Assembly: GCF_001875655.1 (NCBI RefSeq)
Contig: NZ_MKEQ01000002.1
Span: 682,001 to 746,000 of the forward strand
Direction of reading: 5' to 3'
DNA from: Enterobacter hormaechei ATCC 49162
Lineage (GTDB): Bacteria; Pseudomonadota; Gammaproteobacteria; Enterobacterales; Enterobacteriaceae
DNA: 64,000 nt
Part shown: positions 22,668 through 31,697 of the stretch, one piece after another
Layout of the letters: the number at the start of each line of letters is the position of its first letter
Numbering within the stretch: position 1 is the first letter of the stretch
The notes under the pieces: model-generated
Told to the model about the DNA's origin: nothing
What the model saw: the letters and a program-made list of their open reading frames with translations, nothing else
Database searches by the model: none
Translations under genes and position numbers: made by a program

Positions 22668-23374
22668 TGAAAACTGTACTGGATAACCTGAAAGGAAAAC
22701 TGGTTGTCTCCTGCCAGGCGCTGGAAAACGAACCGCTGCACAGCCCGTTTATTATGTCGCGAATGGCGCTGGCGGCGGCCCAGGGCGGTGCCGCCGCGAT
22801 CCGCGCCAATAGCGTGGTGGATATCGAGGCCATCAAAGGGCAGGTCTCACTGCCGGTAATCGGCATCATCAAACGGGACTACCCGGATAGCGAGGTGTTT
22901 ATCACCGCGACGCTTAAAGAAGTGGATGAGCTGATGGCGGTCGCCCCGGACATCGTTGCGCTGGATGCGACCGCCCGAAAACGTCCCGGCGGCGGATCGC
23001 TGGCAACACTGATCGCGCAGATCCGCGCCCGTTACCCTTCGCTACTGCTGATGGCGGATATTGCCACCGTGCAGGAGGCCGTGACCGCACAGGCGCTGGG
23101 GTTTGATTGCGTCGGAACCACGCTTTACGGTTATACAGCGGAGACCGCGGGCCATTCGTTACCGGAAAATGACTGCGCGTTTTTGAAAGAGGTGCTGTCC
23201 GCCGTCACGATCCCCGTGATTGCCGAAGGCAACGTGGATACGCCTGAACGCGCGGCAAGGTGTCTGGCGCTGGGGGCGCATACGGTTGTTGTCGGCGGGG
23301 CGATCACCCGACCGCAGCAAATTACGCAACGGTTTATGGCGGCAATTGGCGCGCAAAGCACCGATGGAGCATGA
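22667..23374 (+). CDS. nanE: N-acetylmannosamine-6-phosphate 2-epimerase (NanE family)
   Basis: Converts ManNAc-6-phosphate to GlcNAc-6-phosphate. A TIM barrel of 235 residues with the family motifs LVVSCQALENEPLHSP (about 12-27), AAIRANSV, GIIKRDYPDSEVFITATLKEV (about 66-86, containing a catalytic Lys), ALDATARKRPGG (about 97-108) and VIAEGNVDTPERA (about 184-196). It is translationally coupled to the PTS gene. There are no nanA, nanT or nanK genes nearby, so this is not a full sialic acid operon: PTS uptake would deliver ManNAc already 6-phosphorylated, and the epimerase alone would feed it into GlcNAc-6-P catabolism by NagA/NagB. The function of the enzyme is well supported; the pathway is inferred. 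Confidence 0.9.
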   Translation: MKTVLDNLKGKLVVSCQALENEPLHSPFIMSRMALAAAQGGAAAIRANSVVDIEAIKGQVSLPVIGIIKRDYPDSEVFITATLKEVDELMAVAPDIVALDATARKRPGGGSLATLIAQIRARYPSLLLMADIATVQEAVTAQALGFDCVGTTLYGYTAETAGHSLPENDCAFLKEVLSAVTIPVIAEGNVDTPERAARCLALGAHTVVVGGAITRPQQITQRFMAAIGAQSTDGA

Positions 23375-23428
23375 TCATCTGACGGGGATCTGCGATACTT
23401 ATCGTTTATCCCCTTAACAGAGTTGACT

Positions 23429-24100
23429 ATGCAGTACCCGATTAACGAGATGTTCCAGACCCTGCAAGGCGAGGGTTACTTTACCGGCGTTCCCGCTATC
23501 TTTATTCGTCTACAGGGATGCCCGGTTGGCTGCGCCTGGTGTGATACAAAACATACGTGGGATAAGCTCGCAGATCGGGAAGTGTCGCTGTTCAGCATTC
23601 TGGCGAAAACCAAAGAGAGCGATAAATGGGGCGCGGGCAGCGCGGAAGATCTGCTTGCCATTATTGGTCGTCAGGGCTGGACGGCGCGGCACGTGGTGAT
23701 CACCGGCGGGGAACCCTGCATTCACGATCTGATGCCGCTCACCGAACTGCTTGAAAAGAACGGCTATAGCTGTCAGATCGAAACCAGCGGTACTCATGAA
23801 GTGCGCTGCTCACATTCAACATGGGTAACGGTTTCACCAAAAGTGAATATGCGCGGCGGTTATGACGTGCTGTCGCAGGCGCTTGAGCGTGCTGATGAGA
23901 TCAAACATCCGGTGGGGCGCGTGCGTGACATCGAAGCGCTGGACGAACTGCTGGCGACGCTGACGGACGAAAAGCAGCGCGTGATCGCCCTACAGCCTAT
24001 CAGCCAGAAAGACGATGCGACCCGTCTGTGCATTGAAACCTGTATCGCCCGCAACTGGCGCCTGTCGATGCAGACGCACAAATATCTGAACATTGCCTGA
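23429..24100 (+). CDS. queE: 7-carboxy-7-deazaguanine synthase QueE
   Basis: Radical SAM enzyme that contracts 6-carboxy-tetrahydropterin to 7-carboxy-7-deazaguanine in preQ0/queuosine synthesis. 223 residues, equal to E. coli. The [4Fe-4S] cysteines sit in the motif CPVGCAWC, Cys31/Cys35/Cys38, with N-terminal MFQTLQGEGYFTGVP and ITGGEP (about 93-98) for SAM binding. A TTG six bases upstream is in frame, but the ATG at 23429 gives the E. coli start. QueD, the enzyme before it, is encoded 5 kb away on the other strand past an accessory module; QueF is also in this window. In E. coli QueE also acts in stress-induced filamentation. Confidence 0.96.
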   Translation: MQYPINEMFQTLQGEGYFTGVPAIFIRLQGCPVGCAWCDTKHTWDKLADREVSLFSILAKTKESDKWGAGSAEDLLAIIGRQGWTARHVVITGGEPCIHDLMPLTELLEKNGYSCQIETSGTHEVRCSHSTWVTVSPKVNMRGGYDVLSQALERADEIKHPVGRVRDIEALDELLATLTDEKQRVIALQPISQKDDATRLCIETCIARNWRLSMQTHKYLNIA

Positions 24101-24110
24101 TGCTTTCGTG

Positions 24111-24138
24111 GCCCCGCTTATCGCGGGGCTTTTGTTTT
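24111..24138 (+). terminator. Intrinsic terminator after queE
   Basis: GCCCCGC (24111-24117), loop TTATC, GCGGGGC (24123-24129), then TTTTGTTTTT. The TAA stop of the convergent MFS gene (read on the minus strand at 24118-24120) falls inside the loop. On the minus strand no T-run follows, so it serves mainly queE. Confidence 0.9.
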
Positions 24139-25515
24139 TGGCAGTAAAGCCCAGGTCACGACTGCCGACCCAAGGCAAATCGCACTGTTGAAAAGTAAGG
24201 CATACTGCGCGGCACTGGCCGTTCCCATCGGCAGCCATAGCGCGTACAGCGATGCGGTGACCGCGATACCCATGGCGCCGCCCAGGGAACTGCCCATCTT
24301 ATAGATCCCTGAAGCCACTCCCACTTTGTTTTCAGGTGCGTTCATTACCGCCGTGTCCGTTGACGGGGTAGCGTAGCATCCGAGTCCCAGCCCGAATAAA
24401 ATATTGCTGAGAAAAACGGTAACGATGTAGACCTCTTTGCTTAAAAAGGTACATGAAATCAGCGTGATTCCTGTTGCGGTCAGCAGCGGGCCGGTCATCA
24501 TCGGCAGCCTTGCGCCATAGCGCTGAAGCAGTTTTTCACCCACCCGGATCATCGCCAGTACGGTAACCAGATACCCCAGGGTCATCATGCCGGTCTGTAG
24601 CGGTGACAGATGATGGCCTTGCTGCAACCAGATGCTGGCGATCATCATGGTGCCAATGCAGCCGTTGAGCAGGAAATTTGAGAATACCGAGGCGCTGTAG
24701 GCCCGGTTTTTAAACAGGGCAAAATCAATCAACGCCGCATCGCCTTTCCGTCGCCCGGTCATGACAAAGCACATCAGTGCAATCACGGCTCCACACAGTA
24801 CCAGAAGCGATAAGCTACTGCTCCAGCCCCAGCTGTGTCCTTTGCTGATAAACAGATTGAACAGCACCAGCATAAGAACAAAACTCACCAGGCCGCTGAT
24901 ATCCAGTTTGTGCCGACACGCATCAGGGCTGCGGCTTTCTGGCGTGGCGCGGATAAGCAATAGCGCGGCCAGAGCCACCACCATCGACAAAACAAAAATC
25001 CAGCGCCAGCCCAGCGTGGTGGCAATGGCGCCTCCTACAAACGAGCTAAGGCCACTTCCACCCCATGAACCGATAACCCAGAAACTGATTGCGCGTTGGC
25101 GTGCTTTACCTTCATACCAGGTCTTAATCAGCGCCAGCGTAGCGGGCATGATGCAGGCCGCCGATAGCCCCTGTATCGCTCTTCCCAACAGAAACAGGAC
25201 GGGCTCCCATGAAATGAACAGCAGACCGCTCCCAATAATGCTCAGGATCAGACCAATCATGGTCAGGCGCATACGCCCAAACTTATCGGCAAACCCACCG
25301 CAGGCAACGACAAAGCAGCCGCTGAATAACGCGCTCAGGCTGACGGCCAGCGTAAGGGTTTCGAGGGCAATATCGAGGCTATTCTGCATGGCCGGAACCA
25401 CGTTGATAACCGACTGGGCAAACAGCCAGAATGTCAGAACGCTCATGACGATACCCGCCAGCAGCCGATCGTTACCGGCGTAGGCGGATGCGCCTGTCAG
25501 GGAAACGGTACTCAT
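24118..25515 (-). CDS. MFS transporter, DHA2-like (about 14 TM segments)
   Basis: A 465-residue membrane protein of the major facilitator superfamily. It has many hydrophobic segments, the loop 2-3 motif GGFADKFGRMRL (about residues 74-85), and the antiporter-type motif around TM5 (WVIGSWGGSGLSSFVGGAI). The length and pattern fit the 14-TM drug/solute DHA2 group, but some members import organic acids, so direction of transport cannot be stated. It is the second gene of an operon behind an M20 amidohydrolase (27 bp gap), divergent from an AraC-type regulator, which suggests it handles the amidohydrolase substrate or product. No named homologue recognised. Confidence 0.85.
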   Translation of the reverse strand: MSTVSLTGASAYAGNDRLLAGIVMSVLTFWLFAQSVINVVPAMQNSLDIALETLTLAVSLSALFSGCFVVACGGFADKFGRMRLTMIGLILSIIGSGLLFISWEPVLFLLGRAIQGLSAACIMPATLALIKTWYEGKARQRAISFWVIGSWGGSGLSSFVGGAIATTLGWRWIFVLSMVVALAALLLIRATPESRSPDACRHKLDISGLVSFVLMLVLFNLFISKGHSWGWSSSLSLLVLCGAVIALMCFVMTGRRKGDAALIDFALFKNRAYSASVFSNFLLNGCIGTMMIASIWLQQGHHLSPLQTGMMTLGYLVTVLAMIRVGEKLLQRYGARLPMMTGPLLTATGITLISCTFLSKEVYIVTVFLSNILFGLGLGCYATPSTDTAVMNAPENKVGVASGIYKMGSSLGGAMGIAVTASLYALWLPMGTASAAQYALLFNSAICLGSAVVTWALLPKTKAPR

Positions 25516-25542
25516 AGTGCAGCCCTCCCGGGAAGGTGCGAA

Positions 25543-26712
25543 TCAGCGCAGATAGTGTTCGGTCAGTGCGGCCCACAGCGCCGCGCCGTTGAGGAGAAGA
25601 GTGTCGTTAAAGTCGTAACCCGGGTTATGTACCATGCAGCGGTCAGGCTCATCGCCGGCGCCAAGGGTGAAATAGCATCCATTTGGGTTTTTCTCGAGCA
25701 TGAAAGCAAAGTCTTCGCTGCCCATAAACGCATTCACCTCCGCCACGGCATCCTGACCGAACAGATCGATGGCGACGTTGCGCACCATCTCATTGGCTTG
25801 CGGATTGTTTTTCAGCACCGGGCTGCCGTTAATGTGACGGATGGTGGCCGTCGCATTGAAGCTTTCCGCCTGTGCAACGGCGATATCATGGATGCGCTGT
25901 AGCACGGTTTGCCGCACGTTTTCATCCAGCGTGCGCACGGTAAGTTTCATCAATACTTTGTCGTTGATAATGTTGGGGGCATGTCCAGCCTGAATGCTGC
26001 CTACGGTAACGACGGCAGGCTGAAAAGGGGTGATATTGCGCGAAACAATGGACTGCAAAGCGAGAGTGATATGGCAGGCAACCAGGGTGGCGTCAACGGT
26101 ATGTTCTGGCACCGCACCGTGCCCCCCCACGCCGTTAACCTCGATATGAAGAGTGTCGGAAGAGGCCATCATGGCGCCATCGCGCAGACCAATTTTTCCG
26201 ACGGGTTGTGACGGCATATTGTGCAGGCCAAAAATGTGGTCGCAGGGGAACAGGTCAAACAAACCGTCCTCGAGCATCACGCGTCCGCCATACAGAAGTT
26301 CTTCCGCGGGCTGAAAAATCAGGTGTAGCGTGCCGTTAAAATTGCGGGTGCGTGCCAGGTATTCCGCAGCGTACAGGAGCATGGTGGTATGACCGTCATG
26401 ACCGCAGCCGTGGAATTTACCCTCGACGGTACTGCTCCACGCCTTGCCGTTGTTTTCCTGCATTGGCAGCGCATCCATATCGGCGCGCAGGCCCAGGCGC
26501 TTATCCCCGTTACCCACCTTCAGCGTGCCGACCACACCGGTTTTCGCCAGCCCGCGATGGACCTCATATCCCCATTCCTGGAGCAGCGCCGCAACGCGAT
26601 CGCTGGTGTTGTGCTCCTCAAAACCAATTTCTGGATGCTGATGAAAATAGCGACGTAATTCAGTGAACTGTGCTTCGTTGCCACGCAGGGCTTCGAGAAC
26701 TGGATGTGTCAT
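25543..26712 (-). CDS. M20D family amidohydrolase (hippurate/N-acyl-amino acid hydrolase type)
   Basis: A 389-residue cytosolic metal-dependent hydrolase; no signal peptide. M20D signatures: FHQHPEIGFEE (about 23-33), LRADMDALPMQE (about 75-86), the metal ligands Cys103 and His105 in HGCGHDGH, Glu137/Glu138 in FQPAEE, His164 in FGLHNMP, and the late His in MVHNPGYDFND. These enzymes cleave N-acyl or aromatic acyl amides such as hippurate, indole-acetyl-amino acids or aminobenzoyl-glutamate. The frame is open to 26826, but the ATG at 26712 has AAGGA at good spacing and gives the family length. It is the first gene of an operon with the MFS transporter and is divergent from the AraC-type regulator. 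The exact substrate is unknown. Confidence 0.88.
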   Translation of the reverse strand: MTHPVLEALRGNEAQFTELRRYFHQHPEIGFEEHNTSDRVAALLQEWGYEVHRGLAKTGVVGTLKVGNGDKRLGLRADMDALPMQENNGKAWSSTVEGKFHGCGHDGHTTMLLYAAEYLARTRNFNGTLHLIFQPAEELLYGGRVMLEDGLFDLFPCDHIFGLHNMPSQPVGKIGLRDGAMMASSDTLHIEVNGVGGHGAVPEHTVDATLVACHITLALQSIVSRNITPFQPAVVTVGSIQAGHAPNIINDKVLMKLTVRTLDENVRQTVLQRIHDIAVAQAESFNATATIRHINGSPVLKNNPQANEMVRNVAIDLFGQDAVAEVNAFMGSEDFAFMLEKNPNGCYFTLGAGDEPDRCMVHNPGYDFNDTLLLNGAALWAALTEHYLR

Positions 26713-26883
26713 TTTTGTTATCCTTTTCATGCCAAACAGTGATAATTTCGAGTCTATGACGATCGTACCGCCTGAAAATGCACTTTTTTGTTGTAAATCG
26801 ACGGCTTTGTTTTGATTGTTTTTCATACAATTCCGTTATGACAAAAAAGAGCAGGTCATTATTTGTCTTTGGTGAGGGGTAAG

Positions 26884-29238
26884 ATGGCGCAACGGGGAGA
26901 TGAATTTTGGATAGAGATTCAGGACATTCGCCACTGCGTGGAGGATGAAGGCGATACGCTAACGTTGCTCTGGGTGCTGGAAGGGCGGGGAGAGCTGAAC
27001 ACCGATGTGGGACGTGACATCCTGGAGGCCAATTCCCTTGCCATCATAAACCGTCATCGGCGCTGGCAGTTCACGAGCGAAACGGCAAATGTCACCCTGC
27101 GCGTCACCCTTTCCGGGCGCTGGGTCGTCCAGCTCTGCAATGATTTTTTTGCCCATGATTATGCTGTACCGGCAGAAGCCGGAGGCGTCTGGCCCCAATG
27201 CGATGCGCTTCGCGATCTGCTGCGCCAGCTTCTTGTGGTCACCCTCATCAACGACCCGCACCGCTACCGGCTGGAGGCGTACCGCGGGTTGAGCGAGATT
27301 TTGCTGTTGCTCACCAGCCGCTTTCAACAGCCCGCCCGTATGCTGTCCCGGGAGCTTTCCTCCGCGCACAGCAAACGCATCGCCCGGGTGATAGAGCGGA
27401 TCAATGCCAGTTATTCCCGCCGTATTACGCTTGCGGAAATTGCCGCGAGTGAATATGTCTCTGAAGCCTGGCTCTCACGTCTCTTTCGAAAGGAGGTGGG
27501 GATCAGTTTCATGCAGTACATCACTCACCTGCGGCTGGAAAAGGCGGCCGACGCTCTACGGCTGACGAATCGACCGCTGCACCAGATTGCGCTTGAGCAG
27601 GGTTTCGCCAGCACCCGCATGATGAGCGACCAGTTCAGGCGTGTTCACAATATGTCTCCGGGTGAGTTTCGTAAGACCCGACGCCAGCACCCGGAGGCCG
27701 CACGTGTTCGGACGGACAGGCGTGAGCAGCGCTTCCCGGTCGCCGTGGATAAGCTGTTTAGCCTGCTCAATGAACCGGTGGCGCGCGGCTGGGGCGCCTC
27801 GCCGCTCATCGTTCACCCGCAGCAGGAGCAGAAACTGGATCTTGAGCAGCTTAATCCTCTCTCTTCCTCGCTGCGCCGTATGCGGGTGGTCATTACCCTG
27901 CGTGAGCTAGACGATTTGCTGCGCGAGGACGTTCGTCATCATCTGGAGGCGATAAACGAGGCCATTCCCATTGAGGGAATTGATATCGCCGAGCCTTTTC
28001 TCAGCAGTCGACTGTTTGCCGCCGGGTGGGATGATCCGCAGATGGCAGGCTACGCCTGCTGGTACAATCTGCATCAGCTTTTCACCTGGCTGGCAAAAAA
28101 GCAGTGGACGGTGCTACTGCACACCGGCGTAACGACCCGCCGCGATCTTCTTACCCGCTTTTTACAACAGTCAGTTAATCATTTTTCGCCAGAGATCACC
28201 GCTGGCTGGCACTTCGTCATGCACTGGTCAACACAGGCGAGTGAGGAGACCCGGGAGCAGGTCTGGCTGGCGCAGCAAAAGGCAATACGAACTTATCTTC
28301 CGCAGGCAAAGTTTGGTTTATGGCACCGATTCGCCCCCGTCAGCGCCAGCGTAAGCGAGGATACCCTGTTCAGTTCAGCCATCCTGATGCAGGCCGATTT
28401 TCTTGCCTGTTCTGCCGATGCCAATGAACTTCTCGATCCCGCGCAGATGGAGGCAACTCCTCTCTCCTCAACGGAAAATTATCCGATAATGAAGGTCCGC
28501 CAGATCCTCGCTGCCCTTCGCCTGCGTAAATGTTCGCTTCCCGTCTGGCTTCTCTCCTGGAATACCCTCACCGGGAACACACGGGCGACAAACGGCTGGT
28601 TTTTTCGTGGGGCGCTACTGATGCAGAATCTGCTCGGGCTTTCGGAGCAGGTCTGGCTGGCGGGGTTCTGGCTCAATTCGGGCCTTCAGGGAGAAGCCCG
28701 TGCGAACAACACCATCGATACCTCAAGCCTTGCGCTACAGTATAACCATGGTCTTCCGCGTCCGGTTTATTGGGTGCTCTGGCTCTGGCAACGTCTGCGG
28801 GGCGAGGTGCTGGTCAATGATAAGCGTGTCCTGCTTACGCGCCATCTCAATGGCTACCAGTTGTTGCTGCGCAATGTGGTGGTTTTTAATCCGCTCCTTT
28901 CCAGTGAAGAAGCATTCATCCAGCGTTTTCGCCAGCAGTATCATTTACACCTGAAGGGAATGCGCGGTAAATGGCGCATTAAATGCCATCTGTTTGATCA
29001 GCACAACGGCGCGCTCTATCCGTTGCTTGAAGGGGTCGGCAGCGAAAGCGGCCCTGATGAAGAGATGTGGCGCTGGATTGCGCATAAAGCGCGTCCAACG
29101 CTTTCCGTACGCGATGAACGCCTTTATGACGGCTGGCAACTGACTGAATCACTGGAGAGTAATGCGCTGGTGCTTTATGAGTTTACGCCGCTCGTGCCTC
29201 GTGAGGCCGAAACGGAGGAGATTCACTCCCCGCGGTAG
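26884..29238 (+). CDS. Large AraC-family regulator fused to a degenerate glycoside hydrolase family 39-like domain
   Basis: 784 residues, far longer than a normal AraC regulator (about 300). An N-terminal cupin-like sensor region (about 1-130) is followed by the AraC double helix-turn-helix (about 163-265; [24 protein letters not shown] and [30 protein letters not shown]). The remaining 500 residues resemble a beta-xylosidase TIM barrel: [18 protein letters not shown], then [18 protein letters not shown] (about 621-638) and [15 protein letters not shown] (656-670), like the ends of GH39 enzymes. Where GH39 enzymes carry the acid/base WNEP and nucleophile TEWN, this protein has HWST (about 447-450) and LSWN (557-560), so catalysis is probably lost. 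A TTG at 26863 is in frame, but GAGGGG before the ATG at 26884 decides the start. It overlaps queD by 16 bp, tail to tail. Likely regulator of the divergent amidohydrolase-MFS operon. Confidence 0.85.
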   Translation: MAQRGDEFWIEIQDIRHCVEDEGDTLTLLWVLEGRGELNTDVGRDILEANSLAIINRHRRWQFTSETANVTLRVTLSGRWVVQLCNDFFAHDYAVPAEAGGVWPQCDALRDLLRQLLVVTLINDPHRYRLEAYRGLSEILLLLTSRFQQPARMLSRELSSAHSKRIARVIERINASYSRRITLAEIAASEYVSEAWLSRLFRKEVGISFMQYITHLRLEKAADALRLTNRPLHQIALEQGFASTRMMSDQFRRVHNMSPGEFRKTRRQHPEAARVRTDRREQRFPVAVDKLFSLLNEPVARGWGASPLIVHPQQEQKLDLEQLNPLSSSLRRMRVVITLRELDDLLREDVRHHLEAINEAIPIEGIDIAEPFLSSRLFAAGWDDPQMAGYACWYNLHQLFTWLAKKQWTVLLHTGVTTRRDLLTRFLQQSVNHFSPEITAGWHFVMHWSTQASEETREQVWLAQQKAIRTYLPQAKFGLWHRFAPVSASVSEDTLFSSAILMQADFLACSADANELLDPAQMEATPLSSTENYPIMKVRQILAALRLRKCSLPVWLLSWNTLTGNTRATNGWFFRGALLMQNLLGLSEQVWLAGFWLNSGLQGEARANNTIDTSSLALQYNHGLPRPVYWVLWLWQRLRGEVLVNDKRVLLTRHLNGYQLLLRNVVVFNPLLSSEEAFIQRFRQQYHLHLKGMRGKWRIKCHLFDQHNGALYPLLEGVGSESGPDEEMWRWIAHKARPTLSVRDERLYDGWQLTESLESNALVLYEFTPLVPREAETEEIHSPR

Positions 29239-29588
29239 ACGCAGCCTGCCGTACAGGTCTCTTTGATCATCACCGCGCTCAGCAGCGGCACAAGCGGTTT
29301 CATCTGATCCCAAATCCATTTCGCCAGCACTTCGCTGGTCGGGTTTTCAAGGCCCGGAATATCATTCAGATAGTAGTGATCGAGACGATCGTAGGTCGGC
29401 TTAAACGCGGCCTTCAGTTCGGCAAAGTCCATGATCCAGCCCGTATGGGGATCGACTTCACCGGTGATTTCAAGACGCACCATAAACGAGTGTCCATGCA
29501 GGCGGCCACATTTGTGCCCGGCAGGAACGTGTGGAAGGTGGTGTGCGGCTTCGAAGGTGAAATCTTTAAACAGTGTGGTGGACATCAT
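29223..29588 (-). CDS. queD: 6-carboxy-5,6,7,8-tetrahydropterin synthase QueD
   Basis: Converts 7,8-dihydroneopterin triphosphate to 6-carboxytetrahydropterin, the first committed step to queuosine. 121 residues, identical in length to E. coli QueD. Zinc ligands His16, His31 and His33 ([13 protein letters not shown]) and the catalytic Cys27 ([10 protein letters not shown]) are present, as is the C-terminal Glu in [11 protein letters not shown]. It is divergent from cysJ, and its last codons overlap the end of the large AraC-type gene on the other strand, an arrangement that suggests the accessory module was inserted tightly against queD. Confidence 0.96.
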   Translation of the reverse strand: MMSTTLFKDFTFEAAHHLPHVPAGHKCGRLHGHSFMVRLEITGEVDPHTGWIMDFAELKAAFKPTYDRLDHYYLNDIPGLENPTSEVLAKWIWDQMKPLVPLLSAVMIKETCTAGCVYRGE

Positions 29589-29737
29589 AGCTCTCAGGAA
29601 TGCGGAAAAAACCGCCGCATAGTACCGGAAAGCACAATTTTTATCATTAACTAAAACGGCTCTGAACGGTCACCGCCCCGTATTCATAGTGTTTATCGGC
29701 TTTTGTTGTTTTATTTCAAAAGCTTATTTAATCGTTT

Positions 29738-29756
29738 TTATCGTTAAGAACGATAA
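29738..29756. promoter_or_regulatory. Perfect palindrome in the queD-cysJ divergent region
   Basis: TTATCGTTAAGAACGATAA: 8-bp perfect arms around AAG. It sits in the 303-bp queD-cysJ intergenic region, 135 bp upstream of the cysJ start. This region is AT-rich, holds no gene I can support, and by family knowledge must contain the CysB-dependent cysJIH promoter. I cannot say whether the dyad belongs to CysB or to another regulator. Confidence 0.55.
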
Positions 29757-29891
29757 CTAAAACAGGTTAGTCCATTTGGTTATTTATTATTTCCATCCCT
29801 TCTTTAATTGTTATTATCCCCGCCGTTAACCTTATCTTCAGTTTGGATTTATTCGCTTAAAGTCCGCTTTGCTACTGGAACATAACGACGC

Positions 29892-31697
29892 ATGACAACA
29901 CAGGCCCCACCTTCAAATTTGCTTCCCCTGAACCCGGAGCAACTGGCGCGCCTACAGGCCGCGACTTCCGATTTTTCACCCACCCAGCTTGCCTGGGTCT
30001 CCGGCTATTTCTGGGGAATGCTGAACCAGCAGCCGGGTGCTGTGGCTGGCGCATCGCCAACGGCCGTTGAGATTCCTGCCATTACGCTTATCTCCGCTTC
30101 GCAAACGGGTAATGCCCGGCGTGTGGCCGAAGCGCTGCGTGATGACCTGCTCGCCGCGAAGCTGAACGTTAACCTGGTCAACGCCGGGGATTATAAATTC
30201 AAACAGATCGCGTCAGAAAAACTGCTGGTGGTGGTGGCGTCCACGCAGGGGGAAGGTGAGCCTGCGGAAGAAGCCGTCGCGCTGCATAAATTCCTGTTCT
30301 CGAAAAAAGCGCCAAAGCTGGAGGGCACCGCCTTTGCCGTGTTCGGCCTCGGTGATACGTCCTATGAATTTTTCTGCCAGTCCGGTAAAGACTTCGACAG
30401 CAAGCTGGCGGAGCTGGGCGCGGAGCGTCTGCTGGATCGCGTGGACGCTGACGTGGAATACCAGGCTGCCGCCGCCGAATGGCGGGCACGTATCGTTGAG
30501 GTGCTGAAAGCCCGCGTCCCGAAAGAGACGCCAGCGCAGGCCGCCGTTACCGCAGCGGGCACCGTCAATGAAATCCACACCAGCCCTTACACGAAAGAGG
30601 CGCCGCTGACGGCGAGCCTGTCGGTAAACCAGAAAATCACGGGCCGTGATTCGGAAAAAGACGTACGCCATATCGAAATCGATCTCGGTGACTCCGGCCT
30701 GCGTTACCAGCCTGGCGATGCGCTCGGCGTCTGGTATCAGAACGATCCGGCGCTGGTGAAAGAGCTGGTCGAGCTGCTGTGGCTGAAAGGCACCGAGCCG
30801 GTCCAGGTGGAAGGCAAAACGCTGCCGCTTTCTGAAGCGCTCCAGTGGCATTTCGAACTGACGGTGAACACCGCCAACATCGTTGAAAACTACGCCACCT
30901 TAACGCGCAGCGAATCCCTCCTGCCGCTGGTGGGGGATAAGGCAAAGTTACAGCATTACGCCGCGACGACGCCGATTGTCGATATGGTGCGTTTCTCTCC
31001 GGCACAGCTGGATGCCGATGCGCTGATCGGCCTGCTGCGTCCGCTGACGCCGCGCCTGTACTCCATCGCCTCCTCACAGGCGGAAGTGGAAAGCGAAGTC
31101 CACATTACCGTGGGCGTGGTGCGTTACGACATCGAAGGCCGCGCCCGCGCGGGTGGGGCGTCGAGCTTCCTGGCGGATCGCGTGGAGGAAGAAGGCGAAG
31201 TGCGCGTCTTTATCGAGCACAACGACAACTTCCGCCTGCCGGCGAACCCGGAAACACCGGTGATCATGATTGGTCCGGGCACCGGCATTGCGCCGTTCCG
31301 CGCCTTTATGCAGCAGCGCGCGGCAGACGATGCGCCGGGTAAAAACTGGCTGTTCTTCGGCAACCCGCACTTTACCGAGGATTTCCTCTACCAGGTGGAG
31401 TGGCAGCGCTACGTCAAAGAGGGCGTGCTGACCCGCATCGATCTGGCCTGGTCCCGCGATCAGAAAGAAAAAGTGTACGTACAAGACAAACTGCGCGAAC
31501 AGGGCGCAGAGCTGTGGCGCTGGATCAATGACGGTGCCCACATTTATGTCTGCGGCGACGCCAATCGCATGGCGAAAGACGTTGAGCAGGCACTGCTGGA
31601 AGTGATTGCCGAGTTCGGCGGTATGGATGCCGAAACGGCGGATGAATTTTTAAGTGAGCTGCGCGTTGAGCGCCGTTATCAGCGAGATGTCTACTAA
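29892..31697 (+). CDS. cysJ: NADPH-sulfite reductase flavoprotein (alpha) subunit
   Basis: Passes electrons from NADPH through FAD and FMN to CysI, in the cytosolic alpha8-beta4 sulfite reductase complex. 601 residues (E. coli 599). An N-terminal linker is followed by a flavodoxin domain (about 64-200; [39 protein letters not shown]), an FAD-binding ferredoxin reductase domain (about 235-450; [19 protein letters not shown]) and an NADPH-binding domain (about 455-601; [19 protein letters not shown], and the end RYQRDVY). It is the first gene of cysJIH and overlaps cysI by one base (TAATG). Regulated by CysB in enteric bacteria; the site is not resolved here. Confidence 0.97.
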   Translation: MTTQAPPSNLLPLNPEQLARLQAATSDFSPTQLAWVSGYFWGMLNQQPGAVAGASPTAVEIPAITLISASQTGNARRVAEALRDDLLAAKLNVNLVNAGDYKFKQIASEKLLVVVASTQGEGEPAEEAVALHKFLFSKKAPKLEGTAFAVFGLGDTSYEFFCQSGKDFDSKLAELGAERLLDRVDADVEYQAAAAEWRARIVEVLKARVPKETPAQAAVTAAGTVNEIHTSPYTKEAPLTASLSVNQKITGRDSEKDVRHIEIDLGDSGLRYQPGDALGVWYQNDPALVKELVELLWLKGTEPVQVEGKTLPLSEALQWHFELTVNTANIVENYATLTRSESLLPLVGDKAKLQHYAATTPIVDMVRFSPAQLDADALIGLLRPLTPRLYSIASSQAEVESEVHITVGVVRYDIEGRARAGGASSFLADRVEEEGEVRVFIEHNDNFRLPANPETPVIMIGPGTGIAPFRAFMQQRAADDAPGKNWLFFGNPHFTEDFLYQVEWQRYVKEGVLTRIDLAWSRDQKEKVYVQDKLREQGAELWRWINDGAHIYVCGDANRMAKDVEQALLEVIAEFGGMDAETADEFLSELRVERRYQRDVY

